A DNA stretch of 64,000 bases from Gnetum montanum (lineage: Eukaryota; Streptophyta; Gnetopsida; Gnetales; Gnetaceae), in assembly GCA_015680685.1 (NCBI GenBank), contig MNCI01011129.1, positions 3,830 through 67,829 of the forward strand, given 5' to 3'. Under the pieces are notes generated by a model. It was not told the DNA's origin and searched no databases. It saw only the letters and a program-made list of their open reading frames with translations. This document shows, piece after piece, positions 36,301-46,754 of this stretch; position 1 is the first letter of the stretch, and every line of letters starts with the position of its first letter. Position numbers and translations under genes: made by a program.

Positions 36301-36859
36301 ATTTTCTTCAAAACTACAACGATCTTGGACACCCACTCTGAGTAGTCAACCACGTCGATGAAATCAACTTGATATAGCTTGGTGATTTCATCCCTCATGG
36401 CTAGTATGATTTCTATCTTAACTTTATGAGCCTTCTGCTTGACTTCCTTCATGTGTGGGTCTAGGACGATGTTGTGCTGAATCAACCATGGATCCAAACC
36501 TGGCATGTCGTTGTATGACCATGCAAAGACATCAATGTTGTCTTACAGAATCTTGACTACATTTTTGTGTGTTTGTGTATCTAGGAGGGAGCTGAGTTTC
36601 AACGTCCTCACCTCCCCTTTTGACGTTGTCATAGGCATCTCGATGAGAGGGTCCTCGGTTACATCCTTGACCTCTAAATCTAGGACTTAGACTAGATGAT
36701 TGGGCCAGTCTGGGGATGTCTCTAAGGATGCTATAATGCTAGTTGTGGTCGACACCCAATCAATTAGGTTGGGGTTCAACTATCTCACGAGTTTTCCATG
36801 TGGCCCTACTAGCATTAGGGGCATGGAGATGTCAAGATGGACTTCCATCTCTTGCTCAC
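33386..36859 (-). pseudogene. pol: pol of element D: RT, dual RNase H, integrase
   Basis: Minus strand, after an acceptor-like TTGGCAAG. RT is in a 259-codon open frame (36506-35727) with WVSKIVVVLKK, LLSFMDGFSRYNQ, MMPFGLKNAGATYQ and YYMDDIAVKS (the YVDD motif has become YMDD). The gypsy RNase H is at 35720-35230, the second RNase H about 35090-34720, the integrase zinc region and core at 34423-34022 (GLCSGHTEPRAMATKI, CGLDLIGPITP, ILTDNEP), the VEATNK helix at 33943, and WEGPYVVTKAF in 33571-33386. Stops include TGA for Trp and TAG before CQQAF, TAG in DNEP-F, and TAG after LPLEL (33745). Confidence 0.9.
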
Positions 36860-36899
36860 CTTGCCAACATAAGATAAAATCTTGGTTAAGAGGCATCTT

Positions 36900-37460
36900 T
36901 TGGTAGATATTGTGTATATAGAAAATTTGTAAATTAGTGATGGGTTGCAACTTTCGAAATGTAATGATGTAAGATTGAAAGTTGCTAGTTTAAGGTCATG
37001 GCGAACAGCCAAGGCATAAGAGTGCAGAACTGCTGAAGATGTAAAAATACTGATGCAAAGTGTAAATTTGTGGAATCGTTAATATGCAAATGCCAAACTA
37101 CTAGTTTAGTATCATTTCAGATTGCCAAATTGTAACATACAGAATCTTAACATGCAAAAAATGATAGTATGTAAAATGGGGAATTACGGGTATGAGAAGT
37201 GTTAAGCCATTGATGCGAAAATACGAACTGCTGACATGAAAGCATGAAACTACTAGAAGTTGTGACACTACCATTATGGAAGAAGACATGAAAAACTGCC
37301 TACGTAAGAATGTGGTATTGTTAGTTTAACGTCATTGCGAACTGCAAATGTAACAGGTCAAAACTACTAGTTTAGGGTCTTTTCAAACCGTTAAAGGTGC
37401 AACTATGCTAGGATTGCTAGTTTAAGGTCTTTTCGGACCCGTAACAAAAACAAATATATA
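36900..37460 (-). repeat. Spacer repeats between antisense gene and RT of D
   Basis: Units GCTAGTTTAAGGTCATGGCGAAC, TAGTTTAACGTCATTGCGAAC, CTAGTTTAGGGTCTTTTCAAACC and CTAGTTTAAGGTCTTTTCGGACC (+ strand) are scattered through otherwise featureless DNA. A short (TA)n tract (about 37453-37468) ends it. Confidence 0.65.
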
Positions 37461-37785
37461 TATATATGTATTTTTTTTTGGGAAAGCAGATATTTGGCTT
37501 GAAGCATGTGAAGGCTTTAATGCTAACAATGCTACGATATTGTGGGGAGCATGCTACGCTGTACGGTGCAATCCACATTAATCAGAGAGAGAGGGAAGTA
37601 AGTTTCCCCATCTTGCCATCATGGCCATAAGTGGGGGTTAAAACCTAGTACTTTTTTCATTTTTCATCGTAAGAGTGCAGAGCCCTCATCGGAGCACAAG
37701 GCGATTTCGGAGCACGGAGCAATTGTGTTAACAACTTGCAAGGTGAGTACTTTGCAGCGAAGAGGGTGAATCTACAGGCAGGGAA

Positions 37786-40700
37786 ATGGCTCCTAAGACT
37801 CATTTGGCACTTACAATAGTTGAGGAGGTGAAGAAGACCCTGTGGCATATGACACAATCACGCGTGGTGGCATGGAGGAGTACACCATTGACCCAGTAGG
37901 TTACTATGTTTCCTTCACCTTTTCATTTTGTGTCTTCTGTTGTTCTCTACTCTCATTTTTTGTCTTGTTCCTTTTGCTTCCATTTTTGGCTATCTGTGTT
38001 TTCTGTGCTTGCATCATTTTGTCCTTTGCATCACCGCTGTCACCATTTCAGTCAGATGCATAAACACTACATCATAGTTGCATGCAAGGTCACTTAAACT
38101 GCCACAGCCATGGTTGCCATAATTGCAGGGGCTAGGGAAATTTAAGTGTCTTGACTTTCGAATGTCGTAACGTAGAACCATTAGGAGGGCTAGGCCATGT
38201 GTGATGCAACAATGTGACATGTATTTTTTATGCCATATTTCCAATTGTTCTATTGTTACACTAGGCTATTTGCATGTTCTTGCTATGCTAGGCTTTCATG
38301 CCTTTGCTACGCTACGCACGGGAAGAGGATTATGCTACGCTGATACTATCTTGCATGTGTATTTCCTTTAGATGTGATGCCAACATTTGTTGATTGTGTT
38401 GTGGAAGGTGTGGTTGAGAACCAGGCTAATTATTTTTGAAGTTAGAGGGGTCCTGTGTCATGTGGGCAGAACTCTAGCTAATGCTCCTCCTGACTAGATA
38501 CATATGGGAGAGCAAGGGGTCTAGTTCAGGCCAGGGGCATAGGACTTCCTAAAATTCCTCCTTGACCACTTCAGCATGATTTTTTGGTCTTCCCTGGAAG
38601 GGCAGGAGGCGGCTAGCATAACAAAAGCTATTTTTCCTAGGGCAAGCCAAGGCATTTTGAGGTTCTTGACTAGTGAGGCAATCATGAGCGAGTGGGGAGA
38701 AGGATCCAGTTAGTGCCCAACAGGGTTAAGGCACTTAGCCTGGATCTATGATATGACTGAGTATAAATGCTACCACTCTTTCAACACATTTTTCCTTGCA
38801 CGTTTTATGACAACGTGCTTCTAGAACCCTCAGGGGACTATCTATTGTGCTGGAGGGTGAGTTTTGCAGCTTTGTTCTACTATGTTTGCATGACATTGTT
38901 CATAGTGGCTTGATGCTAACAACATGTGTTTGCTACTAGGTTCTTTATTGACGAGGATGGGGTTCATGACGTACTGGGTTTACTGGCTATAGCACAACTA
39001 ACCCTATAGGAGTTCTCTCTTGCTAAGAACTTGCGGGTGGGCATGATCAGTGAATGCGGGGGTGAATACCACACCTACCCAGATGTATATTCTCCCCTGT
39101 ACGATCAGTGTAGGAGGTAGGGCTGGTTGGATGGGGAGTGGGAAAAACCTTTTAAACTGATCATGATTGAAGAAGTCCTAGTTGAACTCCCACAGTTCCC
39201 ATTGCCATACCAACCTAGTAGGTCAAGTGGTAAGTGCCACATGTGTGAGTGTCTTTGCAATTTTGAATTTCCTATGTTTCTTGATAAACGTTTTTGTGGA
39301 ACTATTGCAGGGGCAAAGGAGCCTTAGGAGGTGATGGTGGTAACTACTAGGGCACAGGGGAAAAATGTCTACTTTAACTATGGGGAAGTAGAGAAGAGCC
39401 AACGTTGGTTGAACGGTGGGGCCTCAGATTCCCTGGTCTAGAACCTCAAAAAGTCAAGGCTTCTGGACCTATTCCTAGCATTGAATCTAGGCGTTCCTAT
39501 AGCTGAGATGCTCTCCTTGGTCGAATGATTTTCTGACAAGGTGGGCTTCTTTTTCCTTTGTGTGCATGATGTGTGGGTGGTCATTGACATCAATGATCAA
39601 TTATTTGTGGATCTGTTTGGTGTCCTTCCCGAAGGCATTTTGATAGGGTCAAAGTCTAAGTCAGAGCTGATCCTCTAGAAGAAGGACATTGAGGAGTGGT
39701 TGAGGCTCACCAAGGAGTGTAAGGGGATCTGTATGGAGAAACTCAAGGATGGACCCACCAGGGATTTTTACCCCATCTTTTGGGCTTGTTAATTTCCCCA
39801 GTTGCTCACCCAGGGAAAGGTCATGGGGCTTAAGCAGGTCTGGATAATGCGTGAGGTTATGGAGGAGGGGACTCACTATAAATGGGCCAAGTCCCTATGT
39901 AAAGGGTTGTAGGCTGAAATCTTGGGGCACCATACAAAAATGGAGTCCCATTCCAACATCCATTACACCTTCTACATATGCTTCTTAAAGCACTTGGTGG
40001 AGTTCCTGGTGGTCCAAGAGAGAGGACACTGGGTCGTGCGGAATCACAACCAAATTGTCAGACCTTGGATTCACGAGATTTTTTGGACCATCCGAGCCCA
40101 CTATTTTCCAAAAGTAATCAAGGAATCATTTTCTATAACAACGAAGGATCAGGTGACCCACAACGTTTGTGGCCAGGACAACGTAGGTGAGAGACCCGCC
40201 ACCATGGATGGTAGTGTATCACAAGGTGAACGTCTCATAGCTGAGACTATGGCTAGAAAGTTGCCGCAGAAGAGGCCTTCCCCAGCTAAGGAAACCCTTC
40301 ACGTGGAGGAAGAGGAGGGGTGAAGACTACGACTTAAACTGTAGAGGATGAAACCCCCTATTGGTAATTGCTTTCGTTAAATGCTTGGTTTGTTGTAGTC
40401 ACTACGCTATGCTACACTAGATGGTGTAGCATAGCATAGCATCTGTCTTAGGCTAACTTGCTTCTTGCTAAATGCGTTCTTGACCACTCGAATAAAAAGG
40501 AGAAGAAGAAGTAGGCAATGAAGAGGTGTCAGCCCTTAGGAAGGGAACGACGAATAAAGGCACGGGGCCCCCAGTCTTAGAGAGAAGGGCCCTGATCGAA
40601 AGGGGGATAATTCTTGCTATTAAGGCAAGGGCCCTCGTTATTAGGGAGAACCCTCCTACCCACGAAGAGGAGCCTCCCTTGAATAAACAAGATGATGATC

Positions 40701-42178
40701 TCCTTAAAGAAAAGGCACCAGCTCATGAAGAGGAGGTCCATAGGGACTTGGGAGGAACTTCTGGCCATGCTTCCGGCATCGTCTTGGGTCAACCAGAAGA
40801 GAGACTGCAACCAGACGTTGCTAAGTTTGGCAACATGTTTTCCTTTTCATAGTCCATTTTGGTCATTGCTAACGTGTTCGGTTATGTGACAGATGCTACT
40901 ACTGATGCCATAGTGCCCCCTCTAGTTCACACGTGATCCTGGGCTGAAATCCCTGACAAATTCGTGTCTATGTAGGGGATTGTTGATGACATGATCAATC
41001 GCCTTCAGCAAGTGGACCCTAAAGTGGGTAAGTAGTAATGTTGTCTGCTCTCACGTTGTTATGCTAAACTTTCTTTCATTTGCTACTTGTGCTATGATAA
41101 AGTGACTAGTGTGTTTTTTATTTCATGGAAGCCTCTTGACTCAAGTGGGACCCAAAACAACCTTTAAAAATCAATGCTATGTCCACATTTGCACTGGATG
41201 TGACTGAGGTGTCTCATCGTGCATACAACGAGGTCTGCAAATGCACTTTGCACTTGGCATGCTCTCTATGGGAGTGCAAGCCTACCAATGAAGAACTGTG
41301 GAAACAAGTCCAAAAGGATGAGCAAAGAGAAGCCGACCTAAGGGTCGAGGTGGAGGACCTCAACTTGAGAAACGAGTTCCTCATGACCTGCAACACTAAC
41401 AATGAGGACAGGCACATAGCTGTGGTGGACCACACTAGGTTTTGGATAGTTGTGCATCAAAACATTGAGACTACCTATGAACTAATAGAGTAGTAGATGC
41501 AAATGGACCTGCTAGATCAGAAGTGTCAAGATCTAAGAGACATCAAGGCCAAGATTTTCAAATGGGGGCAGACCCAAAGAAACCATAAATATATGTATAA
41601 ACAGGAAAATTTTGCCCATCGGAAGTTATATGAAGATGCTACTATTGAGGCATTTATGTATGAAGCATTCGTAAATGCCATTGATGCTTCTAAGGCCTAT
41701 ACTAGGTTTAAAAAGCAGGTCAACATCACGAAATCTCCTGGCCCGAAGCTGACCCTTCCCATAGGAGAGACCATGACCATCTCCTTTTCTCCAAGGCTGC
41801 CAAGGTGGAAACTCGTTGAAAGGGAGAGAGCTGCTGTAGTAGATGTTGCACCAAATATAAGATGTTGGTGTGACATCATGGTAGAGGAGGTCTAGCATTG
41901 CCTCGGGCTCAGTTTAGACTAGATACCCTTTGAGACAGACGTGGGCCCTTCTCGGGTTAGTCAATGTTTACTATGCTAATGTTTATGCTTTGTTCTGTGT
42001 TGTGTTGATTTTCCTAGCTGATCAATTTGTTCCCACGATGTAGGCCCCAGACAAGGGTGCAATGCCCATGGAGCAAGGAAATGAAGAGTCGGTGAGGAAC
42101 GAAGTAGGGGAAAGCCATGTGAGAAGAGATGATGTGGAAGCGGAAGGAAAAAATGATGTGAATAGAGAAAACCCATGA
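37786..42178 (+). pseudogene. Antisense gene of element D: NIF/HAD-like pseudo-phosphatase with coiled-coil tail, eight exons
   Basis: This is the most complete copy. Exons: 1 (37786-37895, MAPKTHLALTIVEEVKKTL; donor GTAGGT), 2 (38408-38856; GTGAGT), 3 (38940-39229; CTAG acceptor, GTAAGT), 4 (39311 to about 40319; GCAG acceptor), 5 (about 40496-40820), 6 (40914-41027; GTAAGT), 7 (about 41130-41955; GTTAGT), 8 (42017-42178; CCTAG acceptor, TGA). Exons 2-3 show LIIFEVRGVL (38426-38455), FLKFLLDHFSMIFWSSL, FNTFFLARF and FFIDEDGVHDVLGLLAI, the order of a NIF/FCP1 HAD domain. DxD is ExR and DDSP is absent, so phosphatase activity is unlikely. Exon 4 carries DINDQLFVDLFGV and a 100-codon open end; exon 5 is charged; exon 7 forms a coiled coil ending in PIGETMTISFS; exon 8 is acidic. 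It lies between protease and RT of D, in the opposite direction. Several TAG stops are shared with B. Confidence 0.72.
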
Positions 42179-42309
42179 CCATATGGGATTTTTTTTTGGA
42201 TTCTTGAAATTTTCATGTAATGAATTTTGAAAACTTTGAAAGATAACTTTTTTGAATGAAGCAAGAGGATTTTGCGCTAACTTGTGTATTGCATACATGC
42301 ATCTTGTAT

Positions 42310-42600
42310 AAAATGTTCATGCTTTCATGTGTTAGTTTTAGGTCATTTCAGGCCATTATGTAACATGCCAAAGGGATGATGGAATCAACCATTTGAACAA
42401 AGGATAACTAGTAACTTATGCTAGTTTTAGGCCATTTTGAGCCATTGCTAGTTTTAGGACATTTTAGGTCATAGCATAGTATTGCTAGTTTTAGGCCGTT
42501 TCGGGCCGTAGTATAGTTTTAGGCCATTTCGGGCAATCGTGTAAATGCACATTGCTAGTTTTAGGCCATTTTGGGTCATAGCATAAAAACATATAAGTAG
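42310..42600 (-). repeat. Spacer repeats between protease and antisense gene of D
   Basis: At least six units of GCTAGTTTTAGGCCATTTTGGGTCATAG type (+ strand). GGCC(GTTTCG)GGCC inverted repeats are perfect near 42500. Confidence 0.75.
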
Positions 42601-42626
42601 TGTGTGGGCTAGAAGTAGTGGGGTTT

Positions 42627-45600
42627 CTACGCTAGGCAAAGCTTCTTCTTGACCCGACGTGGGTTGAGTGAGATGTAAGGCGGAGGCACTCCACCAGGGC
42701 CTTCGTCGACGTCGTCACCTCCCACTTGGAAGGGTAACTCAATCCATGCATTTTCATTTTGGGGATCGACCTGCTGAGCCAACCCTCCTACTGGGTAGTG
42801 AGTATAAGTTATGACAGACGCTTTGTTCTCAGAAGTTATGACCTTTGAGCCTTCTTGCATGCCTATGTTGTGGATCACTTGCATTGCTACCTCATCAGCA
42901 TGGATCACCACTTCGCTGCCTGCGTAAGGTAGGTGGATTTACTGGTGTATGGATGAGGAGATAGCCCTAAGTTATGCTAACCATGGTCTCCCCAAGATCA
43001 AATTAAACCTAGGCATTTCCTCAACCACTTACCATGACTCGTGCCCCATTGAACAACCTCATGCATGACATCATTGTGGGTTTAATCTGGTCAACTAAGC
43101 CTAACTTGTCTACAATGGAGAAGGGGATGACACACATGGCAGCCCCATCATCAATGTGTACCCTTCGAATTCGGTGTTGGCTGACATAAATTATGATGAA
43201 AAAGGGGTGCCGTGGTCACTTGACCCCCTTCAGGATCTTCCCTAATAACATCATTTCAAAAGGTTAGTTGAGGCTATTCTAACCCTGCAGGTGCAGGAGG
43301 AAGCATGACCTAGTGGATCGCTTCTTCTTCTGTTGCCATGTCTTTGTTGACCGGAATCGCTATCAACATGCGAATTAGAGCCTCACGATGTGGGATGGAT
43401 GTCATGATTAGGTCGTACAAGCTCAATGTAGTGTTTTTTTATTTTAGAGCTAGTTTAACTTATGTGAGGGCGTCTAAGAGGTCTTGGCTACCCCTTGGTT
43501 TGATGCTTTCCTCCTTTTCTATCCGTCTCGAAAGACGGATTTCTTGAGGAGAGGCGACTTCGGATCTAGGTTCAAATCCTTGTTGGTAGAGTGGTGCAGG
43601 CTACATGATCATGTTGATCTTTGTCTTATGTTTTGAAGTCACACACGTAGGGAATGAAGATGTTGGCTTAGGGGTACCTTTGATGGTACTTCCCTTTGAC
43701 ATCTAACCCGTTAAGTGGACTTCTCGCTTTACAGGGCAAGAAGGCTATTCAACTGTTTTGCGTGAGATGGGGGCCATCGAGGACCTCGGCCCCTTGATGA
43801 TGAATGGAGCTAGAGGTGTTAGGAGGTGGGGCCACATGATCTCATTAACAGGTGGCACAAAGGTAGATGCCCATGGTGGGACTTTCAGGATGAACAACTA
43901 TTGTGAGCTTCGATTAGCAGCTCGTGGTGCTAGTGCACTACGTTGAGGCATATGGACCACGAATGGCTACTGAGGTGGTCTAAGATCACTATCAATGAAG
44001 ATGGTGTTGATTATGTAACCAAAATTATTGGTGTTGAGGGGATCTGTGTAGACATTCATAGATTGGTTTTTAGAACGTACTAGGTTGCTTTCATCCAACA
44101 TCAGTTTTCCTTAGTCAATTAATCTTTGGATGTCGTCCTGCAACACTAGACAGTAATCCGTCTCATGACCACACTATTGGTGGTAGTCACTAAACTTGTC
44201 TAGCCTGAAACCCCTAGGAACTAGAGGCTCATTGTGTAGGGCCAAATAGGGGTTCCTAAGGAGCTCACAATAATGTTGCTACCTTGTGATTGCTTCTTCT
44301 AACATCTACTTATGTTGGATGTATCCCACCTCTAGTAGTTGCTTCAGAAGCTCTGAAGGCTTAAGAGGTAGTGGGGTGTACTTTAAGATGTCTTTGTGCT
44401 CAAAGTTGGATTTGGTTTGTGCAGATCTCTCAGGTGTAGGTATGGTAGGTTGCGGCACATGGACCTATGTGGGCACAAGGTTAGCCATAGGTATGGCCAA
44501 TTTCTTATTGTTCTTGCTACCATTGTTGCTAGGTTTGGGCTTGGCATCCGTTGCCACAGCAACTACTATGGTTGTTGGGGCTTTACCCTTGTCCTTCTTT
44601 GAAAAGGTTTTTTTGTAAGCGATGTAGGCTAGGTCTTTGCTTGCCTCAACCACATCTTGTATGCTCTTAGTATGAGCAAAAGCCTGACTAAGAGAGCAAG
44701 GAGCAAGGTAATATAGTTTAGACTTGATAAAGTCATTCACTATGCCCTTAAAGATGGCCAGTAGATGAGCCTCTGCAATGGGCTCGCGAATTTCGTTAAG
44801 AGTTGCGATCCAACATTGAATGAACTTCTGGACTGGCTCTAGAGCATCTTTCTTTATGCTCATCAACTGATCTAGTGTGGTTTCTGGCTTCAAGTATTAC
44901 TTGAAGCACATCATGAACTAGGTCAGTAGCTCTTCCAAAGTTGATATGGATGAGCATGGTAATGCACGATACCAATCCAAGGATTTCCCAGCTAGGGACA
45001 TGGAAAAGACACAAACGATCATGTATGACCATTGTTGCAATAGCAAAGACTCAGACCTAAAGGTAACAAGATGCACATTGGGATCTCCCTCCCCATCATA
45101 CTTCATGAAATGTGGGAGAGACATCCCTAGGGGTAGTGTCAAAGTAGGGATTGCAGGGCTGATAGGGTCATCCTAGTAGAAGTTCATAACTTGTACCGTG
45201 TTAGACCTAGCAGCATTGAGGCATTTTCTTTCCTCAGTGAGGGTCTAGATGAGCTGAAACACTTGGTCTAGACCCAACGACATTGTGGATGGTTGGGGGG
45301 CTGTGGAGGCAGCTCCCACCTATGGTATGGAAGGGGTGGTGGCATGACCCATTGGCGGTACTGTTTGGATGACCCCCACGAGTGGTGCTACCTGTGTTGT
45401 CCACCACCTGGCAGGTGGTGTTGTTAAGGTGGTGATAGTAGGTTGGGCTGCCGAATAGACTGGTGTATTTGAGAGCACACGTAGTGAGACAATTGCGATG
45501 GCTGCAGGGTAGGCAAAGAAGCAAATGGGGCCCACCATGTGGATGGGCTGAGGCCCATCATAGTGGGTGGAATAGATGTGAATGTAGGAATAAAGATAGA

Positions 45601-46284
45601 AGTCATGTATGTTTGTGAAGTTGGTATGGTATGAACATGTGGCAAGGTAGCTAGGGTTGGCATGTTATGTGCCACAGGAATAGACTGTTGAACAGCTTGC
45701 AAAGGAATAGTAGCTACAAATGGAATAGGTGAAACAGGCGAGGGAGGGTGTTGAAACACCGCAGGACTAGCGTGGCTACCCATAGAAGCTGTAATCATGG
45801 GTTGCAGAAGCATATGCATAATTACAAAGGGAGCAGTAAGAGATGATGGCTTGGCCCAGAAGGACTGGGTAGGAGGTACAGGTGTGGGGCCGGTTGGGCC
45901 TCCCTCGTCCGATTGGGAATCGAGTTCCTCTTGTCCATCCTGAAAGGCATCATCTTGGTTGGAAGCTGTGTCTTGTTGCACCCTAATCCTAGTCAACTAG
46001 ATTAGTTGGTCTAGAAGCCTTTGGTACGCTTGTGTTAAAGATAAAGAAACATTGGGATTAGGAATAAATTCCTTCCCATTGCAGTAAGCGAACTTGAAGC
46101 TACATTTTTCCTTGAGTTCATGTACGTCCAAGGGCAAATTGGCCTACACCTTTTCATAGAGGAAGTTATAACACTCGTGTTGCTAGGCCAATCCCTTAGG
46201 TCCTTAGTTTTGGATTTTGAGAGATCGACATGTTTTTAGCATCGGGTTTAGCAGTTGTTCAGCACCAGTAGAACCTTGAACCAT
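42627..46284 (-). pseudogene. gag-pro: gag-pro of element D
   Basis: Minus strand. The first ATG giving a Gag-like frame is at 46284 (MVQGSTGAEQLLNP). A possible upstream start near 46353 is in another frame. A Pro/Thr-rich region lies at 45996-45424. The capsid region is 45142-44465 (LPLGMSLPHFMKYDGEGDPN, GKSLDWYRALPCSSI, PVQKFIQCW). A knuckle-like region is near 44170. Protease has VHIDDGAA near 43160. A basic tail, RRVKKKLCLA, ends at 42627. Frame breaks are many. Role as in C. Confidence 0.85.
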
Positions 46285-46429
46285 GATTGGGTCTTCAACG
46301 TTAAAGGAAACTTCCACGTTGAAAGCATGGAAGTAGTAGTTGAAAAATCCATTGCAAGCTAAGTAGTTTTGTAGAAGAACAAAAAAAGTTCAAAAAGAAC
46401 AAAGATACTGAAAGGCAATAAAAAGAAGG

Positions 46430-46754
46430 CTTTACATCTTGCCAGATTCCTGAGGAACCGTCGAGGTGACCGATCTGCAACACACAAAGCGTAAACAACC
46501 ATGAAAGGGTGTCATGTTTATGCTAGTGTGCGAGGAGTTATAGAGCACATGCAAGACTATCGTAAGACGGGAAAGATAACTAGCGATCAAAGGCTTTGTA
46601 TCTCGCAGGATCCCAGAGGGACCATCGAGGCAATCGCTCTGTACCACACATGATGGGGTATAGAACACATGAAAGACTACCGTAAGATGGAGAAGATAAC
46701 TAGTGATCAAAGGCTTTGTATCTCGTAGGATCCCAGAGGGACCGTCGAGGCGAT
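46430..46754 (-). repeat. Leader tandem repeats of D, part 1
   Basis: Units carrying AGGATCCCAGAGGGACCRTCGAGG repeat with an exact 120 bp period (AGGCTTTGTA at 46591 and 46711), plus an earlier, longer unit. They continue at 48916 beyond solo LTR E. Confidence 0.7.

Noticed and set aside
43338-44618. Plus-strand frames inside gag-pro of D, with similar ones in B at 50860-52235
   Set aside because: They are complementary-strand shadows of gag and protease and lack conserved starts.
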